The notes under the pieces: generated by a model
Databases searched by the model: none
Seen by the model: only the letters and a program-made list of their open reading frames with translations
What the model was told of the DNA's origin: nothing
From: RGIG1934 sp964492545
GTDB taxonomy: Bacteria; Bacillota; Clostridia; Lachnospirales; Lachnospiraceae
NCBI GenBank assembly: GCA_964492545.1
Contig: CAZBKO010000012.1
Location: forward strand, 1-34,183
Reading direction: 5' to 3'
DNA length: 34,183 bases
Translations under genes and position numbers: made by a program
In this document: positions 26,001 through 32,811 of the stretch, in pieces
How the letters are laid out: each line of letters starts with the position of its first letter
Numbering within the stretch: position 1 is the first letter of the stretch

Positions 26001-26260
26001 AGCACACTGTCCGGCTTCTCTTCCATAATAATCTTCTCTAACACCTTAACTGTAAGAGGCTCAATATATACCTTATCAGCAATATCCTTATCTGTCATGA
26101 TTGTAGCAGGATTAGAATTTACAAGTACAACCTCAATGCCTTCCTCCTTAAGAGAACGACATGCCTGTGTACCGGCATAATCAAACTCTGCTGCCTGACC
26201 TATGACAATAGGACCAGAACCAATAACAAGTACTTTTTTAATGTTCATATTTCTAGGCAT
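23009..26260 (-). CDS. carB: Carbamoyl phosphate synthase large subunit (with an assembly gap)
   Basis: Makes carbamoyl phosphate from bicarbonate, ATP and ammonia delivered by CarA, feeding both arginine and pyrimidine synthesis. Two ATP-grasp halves are visible. The first starts GSGPIVIGQAAEFDYAG and the second, near residue 555, GSGPIRIGQGIEFDF. An MGS-like allosteric domain forms the C-terminus. The reading frame contains 10 N at 24120-24129, flanked on both sides by a coding copy of LGYPVLVRPS. Removing the apparent duplication gives about 1067 residues, the normal length, so the extra 16 codons are an assembly artefact. AGGAGG lies 8 nt before ATG 26260, and the start overlaps the carA stop by 8 nt, typical of translational coupling. 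Confidence 0.95.
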   Translation of the reverse strand: MPRNMNIKKVLVIGSGPIVIGQAAEFDYAGTQACRSLKEEGIEVVLVNSNPATIMTDKDIADKVYIEPLTVKVLEKIIMEEKPDSVLPTLGGQAALNLAMELDEAGFLETHDCKLIGTTPQTIKKAEDRLEFKETMEKIGEPCAPSMVVENVEDGVAFTNTIGYPVVLRPAYTLGGSGGGIAHNYQELVDILSNGLRLSRVGQVLVERCIAGWKEIEYEVMRDGAGNCITVCNMENLDPVGVHTGDSIVVAPSQTLGDKEYQMLRSSALNIINELNITGGCNVQYALHPTSFEYCVIEVNPRVSRSSALASKATGYPIAKVAAKIALGYTLDEIKNAITGKTYASFEPALDYCVVKIPRLPFDKFITAKRTLTTLMKATGEVMSICNNFEGALMKAIRSLEQHVENLMDYDFTGLDNDELTEQLAVVDDRRIWVIAEALRRHFDYDTIHEITKIDIWFIDKLAIIVEMEEALKTQELTVELLKEAKRIEFPDKFIGKLTGKSEEAIHKMRTDNGIVAAFKMVDTCAAEFEASTPYYYSCFGSQNEVIETKPDKKILVLGSGPIRIGQGIEFDFCSVHSTWAFREEGYETIIVNNNPETVSTDFDIADKLYFEPLTPEDVRNIVDIEKPDGAVVQFGGQTAIKLTESLMKMGVPILGTKAEDVDAAEDRELFDAILEKCQIPRPAGGTVFTPQEAIEVANKLGYPVLVRPSXXXXRLGYPVLVRPSYVLGGQGMQIAFCDEEIVEFMEIINRIAQDHPILVDKYLVGKEIEVDAVCDGTDVLIPGIMEHIERAGVHSGDSISVYPAQSLSQKAIDTIELYTERLAHSLHVKGMINIQFIVCGEEVFVIEVNPRSSRTVPYISKVTGIPIVKLATKCIIGKTLKELGYTPGLQKKADYIAIKMPVFSFEKIRGAEISLGPEMKSTGECLGIAKRFDEALYKAFLGAGVNLPRHKKVIITVNDADKKDAISIGQRFEKLGYEVYATRSTARVLQENGVHAIKVNKLSQESPTVIDLLLEHKIDIVVDTPTQGRDKSRDGFLIRRMSIETGVNCFTSLDTVNALLTSLESNVKDNLTLVDVATIDNR
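24120..24129. other. Assembly gap inside carB (10 N)
   Basis: Both flanks encode LGYPVLVRPS from the same place in the second ATP-grasp half, but with different synonymous codons (8 of 30 bases differ by my count). The two contig ends therefore overlap in the real gene but come from divergent alleles. Confidence 0.95.
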
Positions 26261-27347
26261 TCTTATTTCCTCCTGTCTGTGCGTTAGTCATCATATTTAT
26301 AAACTCATCGAATAAGCATCCTGAGTCCTGTGGACCTGGGCATGCTTCAGGATGAAACTGAACTGTAAAAATGTTCTTATTCTTATATCTAAGTCCTTCA
26401 ACTGTCTTATCGTTGACATTCACGAATCCAACTTCTGCTATTTCCGGATTAATTGTATCTGCATCAACCACATATCCATGATTCTGTGAAGAAATATATA
26501 CTCTTCCACTCTTCAAATCCTTAACAGGGTGATTAGCACCTCTGTGACCATATTTCATCTTATGTGTATCTGCACCTGTTGCAAGTGCCATAAGCTGATG
26601 TCCTAGACAAATGGCAAAGATTGGAATATCTGTATTGTATAGCTTCTTAATCTCTTCAATTATCTCAACACATTCCTTTGGATCCCCTGGTCCATTTGAA
26701 AGCATTATTCCATCAGGATTAGATGCAATTATCTCATCTGCACTTGTTCCTGCAGGATATGTTGTAACTTCACATCCTCTGGCATTAAGCGAACGTGCTA
26801 TATTTCTCTTTGCTCCAAAATCAAGTAAGGCAACCTTGAATCCATCCCCCTCAAGCTTAGACGTTGTATCACATGTTACTTTCTTAACAACGCCTGCAGG
26901 AGTGTATTCTTTCATCTTCTTAATGGCTTCATCTAAATTATAGTTCTCGTCAGTAGTGATCATTCCATTCATTGTACCCTTTTCCCTTAATATCTTGGTC
27001 AATGCTCTTGTATCAATACCTGCAATACCTGGAATATCATTCTCTTCAAGGAAACTCCAAATTGTATCTTCGCTTCTAAAATTGCTTGGAACTCTTGATA
27101 ATTCTCTTACAATGTATCCATCTGGCCATGGTTTCATTGATTCCTTATCCTCATGACATATTCCGTAATTGCCTATCAATGGGTAGGTCATAACTACTGC
27201 CTGTCCCGCGTAGGAAGGATCTGTAAGTACCTCCAAATATCCTGTCATGGAAGTGTTAAATACTATTTCACTTATTACTTCTCTTGTAGAACCAATGCTG
27301 GTTCCTTCAAAAATTGTTCCATCTTCTAGTATTAGAAAAGCCTTCAT
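26253..27347 (-). CDS. carA: Carbamoyl phosphate synthase small subunit
   Basis: A 364-residue glutamine amidotransferase subunit that supplies ammonia to CarB. The N-terminal CPSase_sm domain opens with FLILEDGTIFEGTS, and SMTGYLEVLTDPSYAGQ is the family block. The class I glutaminase triad is intact: Cys247 in FAICLGHQ, His332 and Glu334 in FHPEACPGP. The start at ATG 27347 follows AGGTAAGACA. It is first in the carAB operon, with its own promoter at 27405-27433 and a leader of about 50 nt, too short for a full PyrR attenuator. No other pyr genes are adjacent. Confidence 0.97.
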   Translation of the reverse strand: MKAFLILEDGTIFEGTSIGSTREVISEIVFNTSMTGYLEVLTDPSYAGQAVVMTYPLIGNYGICHEDKESMKPWPDGYIVRELSRVPSNFRSEDTIWSFLEENDIPGIAGIDTRALTKILREKGTMNGMITTDENYNLDEAIKKMKEYTPAGVVKKVTCDTTSKLEGDGFKVALLDFGAKRNIARSLNARGCEVTTYPAGTSADEIIASNPDGIMLSNGPGDPKECVEIIEEIKKLYNTDIPIFAICLGHQLMALATGADTHKMKYGHRGANHPVKDLKSGRVYISSQNHGYVVDADTINPEIAEVGFVNVNDKTVEGLRYKNKNIFTVQFHPEACPGPQDSGCLFDEFINMMTNAQTGGNKNA

Positions 27348-27404
27348 TGTCTTACCTGTCCTTTCTCTTGTTGTGGTTGTCTAAATTTTACTCAAATTGT
27401 AAAG

Positions 27405-27433
27405 ATTATACATTATACATTATTGTTTTTCAA
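27405..27433 (-). promoter_or_regulatory. Sigma-A promoter of carAB
   Basis: On the minus strand TTGAAA (27433-27428), 17-nt spacer, TATAAT (27410-27405). The spacer contains a second TATAAT 7 nt upstream of the used -10. Confidence 0.82.
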
Positions 27434-27449
27434 CTACTTTTTTTCATTA

Positions 27450-28682
27450 TTAATAGAAAACCTGATCTCCTATCACTTCGCCCTCTCTTGAGCCATCATT
27501 CACCCTGAAAAATAACCATTTTCCTGTTGTTACACCATTCTTCAAAATATCTGTTGCTACATCTATACATGCCTGTGTAGCTTCCTTTCTCTCAAGTGCT
27601 AAATAAAATCTTCCGCTAACTGATACAGGTGAAAACTGGTACGGCTGTTCAAGTACTTCCTTCATGGTGTTCGGAAAGCTTTCACTCTTAATTCTGTTAA
27701 TTACCACACTGCCTACTGCATACATACCTTCTTCCGGCTGATTACCGGCTTCACAATATATTATTGCTGATAAAAGCTCTATTTCTGATGCCTCGTCAAC
27801 AGGACTATATGTTTCCCCTTCAGGTTCAGTAGTCTCTTCCTGTGAAGTCTGTCCTTCCTGCATTGTTATCTCCGTCTCTGCACGCAAAGCTTCCTCTGAC
27901 TCCCTAATACTTTCTGATTCTCTTATGGACTCCTGAATACTCTCTTCCTCTCTTCTTCTAAGTATCTCATTCTCCTTTTCAAGAATAATCATGTCATATT
28001 CTGCCTTGCTGGCCTCAGCATCATTTATTTTGCCTGCAAGCTTTCTAATCTGTTCTGACTTGACTGCCATCTTATCAGAAATTACCTGTTTTTTTTCAAC
28101 AAGAGTTAATTTCAGCTCATTAAGCTTGTCCATGTCTGCCTTAAGCTTCTTCTCAGTATCAGTTATCAGTTTCTTGGTGTCCTGATACTTTGAAAGCATT
28201 CTTCTATCATACTTGACAATATCCGACACATATTCAGCCCTGTTTATCCTATCTGCCATATTTCCTTTTGCAAAAATGATCTGATAATATGAAATATCTC
28301 CAATTTCATACATAAACTGTATTCGCTTCTTCATATCTTCATATTGCGTCTTCTCATCCTTCTTTGACTGATTAAGAAGCTCTGTATTAAGTGCTATTGC
28401 GCTCTCCTTCTCATTAACCTGATTCTCGATTGCTTCAATATCGCTATTTACAGACTCCAGCTGAGTACCAAGAGCATCAATATACTCCTGTATATCATCC
28501 TGAGTTCCCTCTAATTCGGACAGCTGACTTTCCACCTGTTCCTTTTCTGATTCATTCTGTTGTTTCTCGCTCTCCAAATCACTTATGCTGCTGCCTGATA
28601 CTCGAACAACTGCCACAAGCATAAATAATATGAGTGTGCACACCAAACCGGCTGCACATTGTTTTAACTTATCTCTATTCAC
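27450..28682 (-). CDS. Coiled-coil cell wall hydrolase, SleB/CwlJ type
   Basis: A 410-residue exported protein with a hydrophobic N-terminal segment at about 10-30. A long coiled coil follows at about 33-260 (SDLESEKQQNESEKEQ and on), resembling the PcsB/EnvC-type regulatory coil, then a Ser/Glu/Arg-rich linker. The C-terminal SleB/CwlJ hydrolase_2 domain is at about 295-410. The presumed catalytic Glu311 is in IIYCEAGNQPEEG, followed by VINRIKSESFPNT and YQFSPV, both family blocks. SleB/CwlJ enzymes cut spore cortex peptidoglycan, but proteins with this coiled coil can serve in vegetative wall growth, so the role is open. The start is GTG 28682 with AGAGG 10 nt upstream; no better start is near. 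It follows the SleC-like gene, separated by an imperfect hairpin. Confidence 0.87.
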   Translation of the reverse strand: MNRDKLKQCAAGLVCTLILFMLVAVVRVSGSSISDLESEKQQNESEKEQVESQLSELEGTQDDIQEYIDALGTQLESVNSDIEAIENQVNEKESAIALNTELLNQSKKDEKTQYEDMKKRIQFMYEIGDISYYQIIFAKGNMADRINRAEYVSDIVKYDRRMLSKYQDTKKLITDTEKKLKADMDKLNELKLTLVEKKQVISDKMAVKSEQIRKLAGKINDAEASKAEYDMIILEKENEILRRREEESIQESIRESESIRESEEALRAETEITMQEGQTSQEETTEPEGETYSPVDEASEIELLSAIIYCEAGNQPEEGMYAVGSVVINRIKSESFPNTMKEVLEQPYQFSPVSVSGRFYLALERKEATQACIDVATDILKNGVTTGKWLFFRVNDGSREGEVIGDQVFY

Positions 28683-28700
28683 TTCTTATGTACCTCTATT

Positions 28701-28751
28701 GATAAATATCCCAGTAAATACGTCACTGTGCACTTACTGAGATATTTTATC
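28701..28751 (-). repeat. Imperfect hairpin between the SleC-like and SleB-like genes
   Basis: GATAAATATC-CCAGTAA (28701-28717) and TTACTG-AGATATTTTATC (28734-28751) pair over about 16 bp with a bulged base. It begins 4 bp after the SleC-like stop. There is no T run in the minus direction, so it is not a standard terminator; it could stabilise or process the transcript. Confidence 0.5.
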
Positions 28752-28755
28752 ATAT

Positions 28756-30018
28756 TTACACCAGTTCCGCAATCCTGGTAATACCTACATATATTTGTGA
28801 AATCTTATACCATGTGGCAAAATCTACCACGCCTGTCTCCGGCAGATTAAATATATCCTGAAAAGCTCTGACTGCCTCCTGCGTCCGCTCTCCATAAATA
28901 CCATCTGCCGTTATGGATGGTATTGTTGTATATACCTGGGCGATTCTGTCTAATTGCTCCTGCAGCTGCCTTACTTTATCACCATTTGATCCTATCGTTA
29001 AATTGCTTCCCGGCCATGATGATGGAATTCCTGATATCTGGTCAGCTTCATTTATATATATGTTGTCTCCATAATAATTTCTAAGAATATCTATGGCTGA
29101 CAATCCTCTCGTTCCAAGGCTTTGAGAGCCCCATTGACTCATCCAGTTAGGACAGGTCACACGTTTTCCATCGCAGTACTGAGTAAGTATTGGCTGTTTA
29201 ACATTTGGTTTTGACAAATATTTATCAAATATCTCATCTACTATAAGTGATATAGAATCAAAAATATTTCTTCCATATATAAATTTATGATCAAATGCAG
29301 TTGAAGATGTAATTGTGAAATCATAGCCTTTATTCCGGTACCATTCTGTATATACTCTGTTAAGTGTAAATGACATTATTGCCAGTACATTTGCTCGTAT
29401 GGTTGAGTCTTCCCATGTTGGATATATTTCGCTGGAAGCCACGTTTTTTATATAATCTCTATATAATATATAATAATCGCTAGCTGTTGTGTCGGTTGGT
29501 ACGCCATCATGTACAATAACATATTCCGGTATTACCACCCTGCTAAGAACAATTTCACCACTTTCATCCACAGGCTTGATTGATGCCTCTGCAATTTTAG
29601 GCGGATAATTACCATACAATGTATGTGGATCTATTACAATATTAGTTCCTGTTTCCTGCGTCTCCTGATTATTCAAGGTTACATTTTGAATTGCTTCTGT
29701 ATCTGCAAGTACTTGAATTCCTGAAATGTCAATTGGTTCATATCCCTCTGCTTCCACATTTATTGTATACTCTGAATATGGCTGTTCAATATTATTCTCT
29801 TCTAAGCTGTACTCAATTGGTGGAGTTGGAAGCTCTATTTCCTCCGATTGCCCATCCACATTTGTTGTTATCTCCTCGATTGTGGAATCCGGCTGTCCTG
29901 TAACACTAATAACAATTTTTGCATCATTTATAGGTCTGTTATCTCTTGTAAGGACACTTACCTTCATTCTGCCCATGTCTGTTCCGTTCTGCAGCATATC
30001 CTGCATAATAGATATCAT
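28756..30018 (-). CDS. SleC-like SpoIID/PG-binding protein (spore cortex-lytic type)
   Basis: A 420-residue protein with no signal peptide. Residues about 15-120 form a carboxypeptidase-regulatory-like beta domain (MKVSVLTRDNRPINDAKIVI). Residues about 150-320 look like the SpoIID/SleC region (RANVLAIMSFTLNRVYTEWY, then YCDGKRVTCPNWMSQWGSQ). Residues 342-420 are a PG_binding_1 domain (IGSNGDKVRQLQEQL through DGIYGERTQEAVRAFQ). This order and length (about 420-440 residues) match clostridial SleC, made in the mother cell and deposited in the spore, where it degrades cortex on germination. The lack of a signal peptide fits that. AGAGG lies 5 nt before ATG 30018, and a sigma-K-like promoter sits just upstream. 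The SleC call is by domain order; the activating protease CspB is not in the window. Confidence 0.78.
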   Translation of the reverse strand: MISIMQDMLQNGTDMGRMKVSVLTRDNRPINDAKIVISVTGQPDSTIEEITTNVDGQSEEIELPTPPIEYSLEENNIEQPYSEYTINVEAEGYEPIDISGIQVLADTEAIQNVTLNNQETQETGTNIVIDPHTLYGNYPPKIAEASIKPVDESGEIVLSRVVIPEYVIVHDGVPTDTTASDYYILYRDYIKNVASSEIYPTWEDSTIRANVLAIMSFTLNRVYTEWYRNKGYDFTITSSTAFDHKFIYGRNIFDSISLIVDEIFDKYLSKPNVKQPILTQYCDGKRVTCPNWMSQWGSQSLGTRGLSAIDILRNYYGDNIYINEADQISGIPSSWPGSNLTIGSNGDKVRQLQEQLDRIAQVYTTIPSITADGIYGERTQEAVRAFQDIFNLPETGVVDFATWYKISQIYVGITRIAELV

Positions 30019-30048
30019 AAATACCTCTTAATTTTTTAGCCTTTATAC

Positions 30049-30075
30049 TAATATATGCCCGTAAAAAATATATGT
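30049..30075 (-). promoter_or_regulatory. Candidate sigma-K promoter of the SleC-like gene
   Basis: On the minus strand AC (30075-30074), 16-nt spacer, CATATATTA (30057-30049) agrees with the B. subtilis sigma-K pattern AC-N16-CATAnnnTA. The region is AT-rich, so chance is possible; no good sigma-A promoter was seen at this position. Confidence 0.4.
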
Positions 30076-30184
30076 TAATTAGTACTTTCCCCACATTGAC
30101 AAAGCCCACTCATATTTTATTGTAAGACTATAGGTATTGAACGTAGTTATTGTCACACAATTTTATAATTTAAGGAGGATTTTT

Positions 30185-31390
30185 ATGGAATTATCAAGAA
30201 AAATTACTAGTAAAATTCTTGTAGTTGTATTGGTTATGTCAATGTCTCTTCCANNNNNNNNNNTGTTTGCCACACCAGATACTACAAAAGCACTCAGATC
30301 AGGGTCCAAAGGGGATCAGGTAAAATATCTGCAATATAATCTTGCAGGATTTGGCTATTACAAAGGTGCAATCGACAGTTCCTTTGGTTCCGGCACTTTG
30401 GCAGCAGTTAAAAGCTACCAGTCAGCTAATGGTCTTTCGGTAGATGGAGTTGCAGGTCCTAACACACTTACATCTCTAGTTGGAAAGGTTAAAAATTTAC
30501 AGGACAACCTATACGGTCTTGGCTACTATAACAGTGGAATTGATAGTGTCTTTGGTCCGGGAACAACTACAGCTGTTAAGAATTATCAAAAAGCTTCTTC
30601 TCTTACAGTTGATGGTATTGCAGGTCCAAATACATTGAGCTCAATTGCATCAAAAGTAAAAAGTATTCAGACCAATCTAAAGACACTTGGATATTATTCA
30701 AGTTCAATCGATGGTCACTATGGTCCGGGGACCATTAGTGCAGTTAAGAGTTTTCAATCAAAAAAGGGTCTGTCCGCAACCGGCATTGCAAACAGCACAA
30801 CCATTTCAAAGATAAAGAGCAGCCTTAATAATGATGTTACTACATATAAGGTTTCTATTAAATCTCTTTATCAGTCAAATGACGGAAGCATAATTCGATA
30901 TGGAAATGGTAAAACAACTACAGTTGCAAAATCAGAATGTGGTGGTGTTTCTTTAGCAATGGCATTAAATGCTCTCAAGAACACATCATCCTTCACCGGC
31001 CGCAGCGTAATGCAGTGGATGGCCAACAATGGTTATTATAATGGTGGCGGCACTATTCAATCAGGTCTTGTCTCTTATGCCAGAAAACAGGGTCTTACAG
31101 CCGGTTATGCAGATACATCAAGTGCCTTAATTGACACACTAAAAAAGGGTGGTGTTGCAATCGCTATTGTTAAAGATAAAACAGGTAATGCATATTTTGC
31201 AAGACCAACCAGTTCAGGACATTATCTTCTTGTATCAGGATACAGAGTTAAGGATGGAGTAAAACAGGTATATATCAATAACCCAATGACAAGCAAAGTA
31301 AGTGGATGGTTTGATCTTACAAAGCTTGAAAAGAATGTTAAAAATGAAAAAGACGGTTACTCTAATTCATATGTAACCATCAGAAAATAA
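30185..31390 (+). CDS. Secreted triple PG-binding protein with C39-like peptidase domain
   Basis: A 401-codon gene. The signal peptide (MELSRKITSKILVVVLVMSM) is interrupted by the 10-N gap at 30254-30263, but the frame continues. Three PG_binding_1 domains follow at about 38-98, 99-155 and 157-212, each with a (G/N)LxxxGYYxxxID...FGxGT pattern. A Peptidase_C39_2-like domain occupies about 220-401, with likely catalytic Cys252 in KSECGGVSLAMALN, His346 in SGHYLLVSGYR and Asn365/366 in YINNPM. By family this should be a secreted cysteine peptidase held on the wall. No substrate can be inferred. AAGGAGG lies 6 nt before ATG 30185. It is divergent from the SleC-like gene and ends in a strong terminator. 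Confidence 0.85.
   Translation: MELSRKITSKILVVVLVMSMSLPXXXXFATPDTTKALRSGSKGDQVKYLQYNLAGFGYYKGAIDSSFGSGTLAAVKSYQSANGLSVDGVAGPNTLTSLVGKVKNLQDNLYGLGYYNSGIDSVFGPGTTTAVKNYQKASSLTVDGIAGPNTLSSIASKVKSIQTNLKTLGYYSSSIDGHYGPGTISAVKSFQSKKGLSATGIANSTTISKIKSSLNNDVTTYKVSIKSLYQSNDGSIIRYGNGKTTTVAKSECGGVSLAMALNALKNTSSFTGRSVMQWMANNGYYNGGGTIQSGLVSYARKQGLTAGYADTSSALIDTLKKGGVAIAIVKDKTGNAYFARPTSSGHYLLVSGYRVKDGVKQVYINNPMTSKVSGWFDLTKLEKNVKNEKDGYSNSYVTIRK
30254..30263. other. Assembly gap in the C39-like gene (10 N)
   Basis: Ten N within the signal-peptide coding region. The frame matches on both sides as written, but the true length of the missing piece is unknown. Confidence 0.95.
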
Positions 31391-31407
31391 CTTCTGCCTC
31401 TTATTAT

Positions 31408-31446
31408 AGAAGAAGCTGTACACCTAAAAATGTACAGCTTCTTTTA
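31408..31446. terminator. Terminator between the C39-like gene and folA
   Basis: AGAAGCTGTACA (31411-31422) pairs with TGTACAGCTTCT (31431-31442), loop of 8, followed by TTT on the plus strand. It lies between convergent genes and probably serves both, though the minus-strand tail is less T-rich. Confidence 0.85.
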
Positions 31447-31447
31447 C

Positions 31448-31936
31448 TTATTTCCTCACATATGTTCTAAAATAATACTCAATATCAAAGTATGTCTGTT
31501 CTTCGCTTTCATCTGCAAGAACCCAATCCTCAGCCTCATCAAGATTTGGTATGAATGTATCTGCATCATATGCGTAATCCATATATGTAACATATGCTGT
31601 ATCACAATATGGAAGCATCTGTTTGTAAATACTACCACCACCAATTACATATACATCATCTGAATTATACTTCTTGATTTCTTCAAGTGCCTCCTCAATA
31701 CTATACACCACTGTAGCACCATCAACCTTATAATTCTTCTCAAGTGCAATTACAATATTTTCTCTGTTCTTAAGTGGTCTGCTGTTCGGGAAGCTTATCA
31801 GTGTATTTTTTCCCATAACAACAACCTTTCCTGTAGTTGTTGTTCTAAAGAATTTCATATCCTCGGGAATGCTGACTAAAAGATCACCCTTGTTTCCAAT
31901 TGCCCAATTCTTATCTACCGCTACTATTAATTTCAT
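31448..31936 (-). CDS. folA: Dihydrofolate reductase
   Basis: A 162-residue enzyme that reduces dihydrofolate to tetrahydrofolate with NADPH. The start MKLIVAVDKNWAIGNKGDL carries the substrate/NADPH loop, and the acidic active-site residue is in IPEDMKFF (Glu25/Asp26). VVMGKNTLIS and VYVIGGGSIYKQML are the NADPH-binding blocks. The length is normal. GGAG lies 7 nt before ATG 31936, 23 nt after the thyA stop. It is last in the hflX-thyA-folA operon and regenerates the tetrahydrofolate that ThyA oxidises. Confidence 0.96.
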   Translation of the reverse strand: MKLIVAVDKNWAIGNKGDLLVSIPEDMKFFRTTTTGKVVVMGKNTLISFPNSRPLKNRENIVIALEKNYKVDGATVVYSIEEALEEIKKYNSDDVYVIGGGSIYKQMLPYCDTAYVTYMDYAYDADTFIPNLDEAEDWVLADESEEQTYFDIEYYFRTYVRK

Positions 31937-31959
31937 AAATTTTCTCCATTTCTATTTAA

Positions 31960-32790
31960 TTAAACTGCCACAGGTATATTCTTAATCTGTGGTCCTGTCT
32001 CATAGTTATCAAGTCTTACATCATCTGTTGTAAAATCATAAAAATCTTTTATTTCAGGATTAATCCAAAATGTTGGTGCAGGAAGTGGCTCCCTGCTTAT
32101 AAGCTCCTTAATAAGCGGAATATGTCTGTCATAAATATGTGCATCAGCAATTACATGTACCAGCTCTCCTGCCTCATATCCACATACTTGAGCAAGCATA
32201 TGCACAAGTACTGCATATTGAACAACATTCCAGTTATTAGCTGCCAAAACATCCTGAGATCTCTGATTTAAAATAGCATTTAGCTTGTTGCCTGTTACAT
32301 TAAATGTCATACTATATGCACAAGGATATAAATTCATCTCATGAAGGTCCTGATGTACATAAATATTGGTCATAATTCTTCTGCTATATGGATTATTCTT
32401 AAGATCATAGATAACCCTGTCTACCTGATCCATCTCACCTTCTCTGTAGATATGCTTAACGCCAAGCTGATAACCATATGCCTTTCCGATTGAACCGTTC
32501 TCATCAGCCCAACTATCCCATATATGGCTTTTAAGATCATGTATGTTGTTTGATTTCTTCTGCCATATCCACAGCAGCTCGTCTACGCAGCTTTTAAGCG
32601 CTGTACGTCTGAGTGTAAGTGCAGGAAACTCCTTTGATAAATCATATCTGTTTACAACACCAAATTTCTTGATTGTATATGCATATGAGCCATCTTCCCA
32701 TTTTGGTCTTACTTTCTCTCCCTCTGTACTATATCCATTGTCAATAATATCCGAACACATATCAATAAATAACTTATCTGCGTAACTCAT
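31960..32790 (-). CDS. thyA: Thymidylate synthase
   Basis: A 276-residue enzyme that methylates dUMP to dTMP using methylene-tetrahydrofolate and releases dihydrofolate. The active-site Cys157 is in NLYPCAYSMTF, the phosphate-binding Arg pair is in NPYSRRIM (137-138), and NQRSQDVLAANNWN and DAHIYDRH are the nucleotide and folate blocks. The Cys environment reads YPCAYS rather than the common PPCH, as in some divergent ThyA. AAAGGAG lies 9 nt before ATG 32790, 21 nt after the hflX stop. Confidence 0.95.
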   Translation of the reverse strand: MSYADKLFIDMCSDIIDNGYSTEGEKVRPKWEDGSYAYTIKKFGVVNRYDLSKEFPALTLRRTALKSCVDELLWIWQKKSNNIHDLKSHIWDSWADENGSIGKAYGYQLGVKHIYREGEMDQVDRVIYDLKNNPYSRRIMTNIYVHQDLHEMNLYPCAYSMTFNVTGNKLNAILNQRSQDVLAANNWNVVQYAVLVHMLAQVCGYEAGELVHVIADAHIYDRHIPLIKELISREPLPAPTFWINPEIKDFYDFTTDDVRLDNYETGPQIKNIPVAV

Positions 32791-32811
32791 TCTGTTCTGC
32801 TCCTTTAATCT

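Noticed and set aside
23009..26260. A 16-residue insertion in CarB
   Set aside because: It spans the 10 N and repeats LGYPVLVRPS; without it the length is normal. This is an assembly artefact, not a protein feature.
27348..27449. PyrR-type attenuator before carAB
   Set aside because: The promoter leaves about 50 nt of leader with no terminator/antiterminator pair or PyrR-binding loop that I can see.
31430..31663. Plus-strand frame opposite folA
   Set aside because: It overlaps a terminator and a clear dihydrofolate reductase, with no ribosome site or recognisable protein.
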